Origin: Scilla litardierei
Taxonomy: Eukaryota; Streptophyta; Magnoliopsida; Asparagales; Asparagaceae
Length of the DNA stretch: 64,000 bases
Direction: 5' to 3'
Assembly: GCA_030789695.1 (NCBI GenBank)
Contig: CM061132.1
Span: 149,428,597-149,492,596, forward strand
A model generated the notes under the pieces. The model was not told the DNA's origin. It made no database searches and saw only the letters and a list, made by a program, of their open reading frames with translations. The translations under genes were made by a program, and so were the position numbers. This document shows, piece after piece, positions 59,488 to 64,000 of the stretch (position 1 is the first letter of the stretch; each line of letters begins with the position of its first letter).

Positions 59488-60750
59488 CGATTTAACTTTC
59501 CCTCCGACACATCATGATTCGTTATTTTCATCAATATATAATTCACCAGCAAAATAGCATATGACAAAAATTGTATCACTTGACATAGCCAACAACCTGT
59601 ACACTTACCAATATAAGTATTCTAGAATAATTATCCCTTTAACAAGAGTCCGCATCAATATCTATATATAAACCCTAAAATTCCCAAATCACTAAATCCA
59701 TAAATCATAACACAATGAACAACAAAAAACGATGAATAGTTATTAGGAGATTTGCTCTATCAGAACGGATCGGCTCCAGTGTGGCACAAGGGGGTCGGAT
59801 TTCAGCTGAGTTGAAGTGGAATCGAATTGCAAAAGCACACAAGAAAACAAGCTGCAGGCGACACAGTTGCCTTTTTGGAGGCTGCACTCCACAGGTGCGG
59901 CCCGCACCTGTGGAGTGCGGCCCCGTTAGCTATAAAGGTGCTGATACTTCCAGCAAGAGTTATGTTCGTATCATACACCCGTCGACACCGCGGCGACGCA
60001 CATGCGATCCACGTCTCAGGTATTAGATGATTTTGTGATATATAATTCACAATAAAAAGATATTTTAGCTAATCAGTAGTTTCATATGATAGGTATTTTG
60101 GTCACACCGGAAGCAGTCGGAGTGATGACGCTTGCTCGTCGGGGATAACGGGTCACGCCGGAAGCAGTCGTAGATTACTATGACATCCCAACCATATCCT
60201 CTGAGAGAAAGAATGCTGACGGAATGAAGGAGATATTCTGTCAATGGGTTGGGCTCTGCTCCAGTGGAGAATTTTCTTCTCCCGATCTCATGTATATGAT
60301 CTTTTGCTGCTTTGTTGGCCGCTTGAGCCGATGTCTTCCTCTTGTAAGATGAGGAGAAATTCAGCAGCTCAAACTGTCACTGAAGAAGCAAAATGGCACG
60401 TATATTTGTTCAGGAAGAGAAAGTTCTCCTTTGGAGCATAGCCCAACCCGCTGACTGAATACCTCAATCAAGCCCTAACACAATCTTTCTCTAGGGGGTA
60501 TGCGTGTGTCAATTTGTATCAGCTTGTATGTATATGTATGTATATGTGGAGTATGAACTTTGCTGGTACGTATTAGCTTGTATGGATATGTGATGTATGA
60601 ACTTAAGTATTATTATATCAAGTAGATTTGTTGAATGAATATGAGGTGTATGAATGAATTTTTATGAAACCATACATAACACATATCAAATTCATTCACG
60701 AAACCATACATAACACGTATCAAATTCAGCAAATATACATAATACGTATA
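59488..60750 (-). other. MULE intergenic region between mudrA and the PMD gene
   Basis: It should hold the mudrA promoter and the 3' end of the PMD gene. It contains a TIR-like palindrome (59880-59922) and a plus-strand ctataaagg nearby. No other gene is seen. Confidence 0.5.
59880..59922. repeat. Near-perfect 43-bp palindrome resembling the TIR
   Basis: Arms 59880-59900 and 59902-59922 pair with one mismatch around a single centre base: the core is gcactccacaggtgcgg and its complement. The same words (cacctgtggagtg) occur in both TIRs. Confidence 0.9.
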
Positions 60751-63045
60751 TCAAACACACAAATCATCGACGACCCTATTTGCGTCGACTAAATACACGT
60801 CCATAAAATGGCCTAGCAGATGCATTTTCCTTTTTTTGCTGAGGCGGCTGAGACACACCAACATCCTCTTCCGCATGCTCATGTGAAACACACGCGTCAT
60901 CAAATTCTGTCTGAGGTGGTTGAAACGCGCCAACATACACTTCCACATGCTGATGTGAAACGGCTGCGTCCTTCCAGTCTGTTTGATGCGCTGCGACGTG
61001 CCTACCATACTGTGAAACGCCTGCGTCAACCCAGTCTGTCTGATGCGGATGTCAAATGTCGGTGTCATCCCATGTACACTGGGTAGGCTGCTAATGGCTG
61101 GGAACGTCACATACAGTATCCCATACAGGGGGCTGCTGCCAAGCGCCGGCGTCATGCAACTGCTGTCAAGCGCCGGGGTCATATGCTCCGGGCTGCTCCT
61201 GCTGCCAAGCGCCGGCGTCATATGTTTCGGTATGCTGCTGCTAAGAAGGGTCGGTGTCGCCTTCACGCTTCTTATGAAAACGCCTTAGCTCGCTCGTATA
61301 TATACCTTCTGACAGATGGCGTGTACGATGTAGCACCTCATCGATATGTGACCTCATCGTAGAGTAATACCCTGGATCCTGTGTTTGCAGTTCTTGGCTT
61401 GCCATATTGTATAATGTAAGATATCCTCTAACTTGTAAAACAAATGAAGTACTAATCATATTAGTTATAAAAAATACTTTAAAAACAAAAAAATTGAACA
61501 ATTTACATGTTGGCGCTCGATGGGTCCGCGTGGCAATTGTGAGAACGGGGGTTGCTGCCACGAGAAAATCCACCTCCTGGTAATCCCCCAATACCACTTC
61601 AAATAGGCATTGATCGAAACCACAACACCTTCATGAACAATGTTATCTGCTCTATTGATCCACTTCGCAAGAGGATCCATAATTACAGGACACCTGCGGG
61701 CTGTGATGGTCTTGTCTTCTCTGATAAGACTGAGAGTGCAGTTGGGATGTGTTGACCTAAACCAAATTGTCGCATGACGCGGTCTGGTGCATGCATCACT
61801 CATGCTTTCGAGCAGAATATGGGTACCCTCGCACGCCATAACTCGGGATGTTCACGACATAAGGCCGGCAGCTGCTCGAGTCGCTCTACATAAGGCTCCC
61901 AGTTAACCTATTAGACATGAATGCCACAACCATATCAGTGTACTACATTATATATCAATTGTTCACTTGAATTTAAAAAATTTACATATACATATCTGTG
62001 TACTCTCTAACATGTCAAACTGGTCTCTGTACGTATCGAGGTTCCCATGAGCAGTTTCGATGAATGTTTTCGCTGCATTCCGCCTGAATCCATAGGGAAC
62101 GGTGGCATCAAATAGATCCTGGAGGAGCCTTGGGCTTCCTACATACATTCTCTCCCATGACCAAGCCTGTTAATATGAATTTTACCAAGATGTTAAATAT
62201 ATAGACATATAGATATATCACTATTTTAGCTAATGAAATTTTTTTGTACATGCAACAAGAGTCCGCATGAATATATAGACTTCGTCTGCTTAAATGCCAA
62301 CTTGCTGAGCTCAGAGTACAAGTGCGCAAGCACCGCACTTTCCCATGAATATGAGTCGGCCTCCTTAAAATTTTCTAGCTTGGTCAACCAACGGAGGTGT
62401 ATAGATTCTTTGCTTGTATCTGGAACCAATAATGTTCCAATCATATGTAGCATATTCGCCCGTGCATAATGCTGAATGTCCTCCTCCGTTGCATCCTCAG
62501 GCAACGGCTTAAATGTATCACGTAGCCAACTAAGTTTCACCTTGGCTGCTTTTCTTAATGTGGTATCCTGACCAAGTAGCCGCTCCAACAACGCACCCCA
62601 GCTGTTATCTCGCATTTCACAATGCCATATGGGTTCCCCATCAATGGGTAGGCATGTGATGACTGTCACGTCCTAACGTGTGATTGTCATCTCTCACTGG
62701 CGCATGTGAAATGTATTGGTCTCTGGCCTCCATCTTTCAACCAAAGCCGTCAGCAATACGTGGTCCAATCGTACCCAATGCAATCTCGCACAGAGGTGTA
62801 ATCTAGCGGCTTCGATATAATCTCTGGCACGAACATCTAATTTCCACACGGTATGTCTTTGTCCATGATCCACAACTCCTATCAATCCCTGCAAACTATT
62901 AATGCCCATATTAATTATTTTCCTTCCAATCATAATTACTTTTACTATTAATTATTTCTAAATACATGCCCTTGCTCTACATCCGCAGAACGATGTTGTG
63001 CTTGGTCATACAAGACCACATCAGTTATGGGTCTAGCCTCCATTT
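60751..63045 (-). pseudogene. Plant mobile domain (PMD) gene in the MULE
   Basis: A minus-strand, multi-exon gene starts at ATG 63043-63045 (MEARPITDVVLYDQAQHRSA). The second exon (62906-62255) reads LTALVERWRPETNTFHMR, then WHCEMRDNSWGALLERLLGQ, KLSWLRDTFKPLPEDATEED, YARANMLHMIGTLLVPDTS and HLRWLTKLENFKEADSYSWE. The third (about 62166-61983) starts AWSWERMYVGSPRLL; the next spans about 61909-61503; a last block ends near 61236. This is the aminotransferase-like plant mobile domain (PF10536), found in MULEs, gypsy elements and host genes such as MAIN/MAIL. Splice sites (ttgcag, ttaacag) look usable. Two stops in exon 2 (about 62694 and 62673), the latter likely CAG to TAG, break it. The 60751-61266 tail is low complexity and may be non-coding. 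Confidence 0.82.
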
Positions 63046-63331
63046 TATGAAACATATAACATACAATTAATTATCATATATTACTACAAATTTCCCAAAT
63101 TCTAGAAATCAGCTCATAAACCCTAATTTTCATGCTAGATTGTACAATAAACACAAAAACCAGTCAATACTTGAAAGCTTGAGTGTAGAAATTACCTGTA
63201 GCGTTGCCGATATCACCCACTTCCAACAATCTTGGCCGGACTACACAGGTGTGGCAGCATTTTTCAAAAATTTTGAAGAAGAAGAACAACATCCGAATGG
63301 ACGGCCGCTGTCTTCTTATTTGCAAGCGGCC

Positions 63332-63542
63332 ACACTTCACAGGTGCGGCTCAAGGCCGCACTTGAGGCCGCACTTGGAAGATGCGGCCATGAATCACACC
63401 TTGGAAGTGCGGCCCATGGGCCACACGTCAGAGTTGCCCAGTCTCCTGTGTTAACTGGGCAAGAGGAGGTTTGTTAATTATTTTATTTTTAGGTCGATTT
63501 TGCTAATTATTTTTAATTTTTGGCCTCTTTGCAAAAATTGTC
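63332..63542. repeat. MULE right TIR
   Basis: Inverted partner of 56162-56372, ending ...gcaaaaattgtc at 63542. Confidence 0.92.
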
Positions 63543-63678
63543 CTTGGCTATTGCTCTGCGTAGTTTCTTTTCATTCGTTGTGATTACTGTTTTTGCATGG
63601 AGTTATAAATATCGTTTATCCATACATAATATTCCTTGTTTGTAATATATATTCGAGTGAATTCATGATCTTCTGCAA

Positions 63679-63866
63679 AAAGTGGTACTCATGGCATTTC
63701 CCAGAGCTCGTGAAGATTGTTAATGACAATTATATATATGCGAAGGTTGCAAAGCTTGTGCCAAACAAATCGGATCTTTCTGAAGAACATATTCCACTGT
63801 TGGCAGATATTATGGGTGACGAGGACAAAGACAAGGAAGTTGTCGATGCGGCTAAAGCATCAATGG
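63679..63866 (+). pseudogene. NOP56: NOP56 exon 4
   Basis: It encodes WYSWHFPELVKIVNDNYIYA KVAKLVPNKS..., LSEEHIPLLADIMGDEDKDK and EVVDAAKASMG, with donor ATGG|gtgaaa. The acceptor region reads ttctgcaaaaag; the expected AG directly before the exon appears changed to AA, and the expected VRE junction codon reads Lys. The frame within the exon is open. Confidence 0.9.
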
Positions 63867-63974
63867 GTGAAATACAACATTACTCATCTTTGTTTGCTCA
63901 AATACGTAACTCAAAAGCATCGATTGCTACAGAACATTGGTTGGTTCAGTTATTTTTCCTCTTCCCCTTTTCAG

Positions 63975-64000
63975 GGTAGGATCTATCTCCAATCGATTTG
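63975..64000 (+). pseudogene. NOP56: NOP56 exon 5 start with nonsense codon
   Basis: After the acceptor ccccttttcag at 63974, the frame carried over from exon 4 gives Gly, TAG, then DLSPIDL. The family has Gln at the TAG position, so CAG has become TAG. The exon continues beyond the window. Confidence 0.85.

Larger units (their letters stand above)
56162..63542 (-). mobile_element. Mutator-like element with mudrA and PMD genes (7.4 kb)
   Basis: Long TIRs (about 210 bp) at both ends match: each starts GACAATTTTTGCAAAG and continues through ccaaaaattaaaaataatta, cctcctcttgcccagtta and tgtggcccat to cacctgtg. Inside, on the minus strand, are a MULE transposase and a plant-mobile-domain gene. 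The flanks (CCTTCCCATT, CCTTGGCTATT) resemble each other but do not give a clean 9-bp TSD. The element ends only about 135 bp before NOP56 exon 4. Confidence 0.93.
35648..64000 (+). pseudogene. NOP56: NOP56 (nucleolar protein 56) pseudogene, continuing past the window
   Basis: NOP56 is a core protein of box C/D snoRNPs, needed for rRNA 2'-O-methylation and processing in the nucleolus. Exons at 35648-35852, 35924-36143, 36226-36380, 63679-63866 and 63975 onward together give the N-terminal region and the start of the coiled-coil/NOP part in the right order and strand. The visible part covers roughly the first 230 residues. Lesions: one base missing in exon 2, no AG at the acceptor of exon 3, a changed acceptor at exon 4, and TAG in place of a Gln codon at the start of exon 5. 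Intron 3 is 27.3 kb and filled with transposons. An active copy must exist elsewhere if this is a normal plant genome. Confidence 0.9.

Noticed and set aside
56153..63551. Clean 9-bp target duplication of the MULE
   Set aside because: TTCCCATTT and CTTGGCTAT do not match; only a loose resemblance remains with gaps allowed.

Overview
This is nuclear DNA of a flowering plant. It is AT-rich and almost wholly made of nested transposable elements. The only host-gene relics I can name are a broken NOP56 gene (snoRNP core protein) and a broken CAC3/accA gene (alpha-carboxyltransferase of the heteromeric plastid acetyl-CoA carboxylase). Grasses have lost the heteromeric enzyme, so the CAC3 relic argues weakly against a grass. 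I cannot name the species. No prokaryotic features, tRNA genes, rRNA genes or CRISPR arrays are visible.

Layout. 1-2470: right end of a CACTA (En/Spm-type) DNA transposon, with a subterminal array of short palindromes and a canonical TIR. 2474-12420: the 3' two thirds of a decayed Tat-type Ty3/gypsy element that the CACTA interrupts. It carries a pol remnant, a tandem-repeat tract and an antisense gene with a Transposase_28-like domain, and a 3.2 kb solo LTR (4897-8123, perfect TSD AATGG) is nested in it. 12430-12870: a copia RT relic. 14225-17073: MULE-like and hAT-like MITEs.

17069-34872: a Ty1/copia element in minus orientation with TSD TTTAG on both sides. It is swollen to 17.8 kb by later insertions: a gypsy-type solo LTR (19401-21862, TSD CAATC), a truncated sister LTR (24323-26304), and a young non-autonomous LTR element in reverse orientation (26340-34077) with almost identical LTR halves.

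35648-64000: NOP56 exons 1-3 lie at 35648-36380, exon 4 at 63679-63866 and the start of exon 5 at 63975. They are separated by a 27.3 kb third intron. The intron holds a gag relic, two gag-only LTR elements (TR-GAG type) with TSDs, the antisense CAC3 pseudogene, a copia-like LTR, and a 7.4 kb Mutator-like element carrying a mudrA transposase and a plant-mobile-domain gene. NOP56 has a frameshift, two damaged splice acceptors and a nonsense codon, so it is a pseudogene.

Most promising leads: an array of about 15 ACCGAC (DRE/CRT core) words directly upstream of a TATA-like box in two related LTRs; GC-rich palindromic tracts in three different retroelements; the MULE with mudrA, a PMD gene and an internal copy of its TIR palindrome; and a nesting order that can be reconstructed from TSDs. 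All calls were made by reading the sequence; no database search was run.
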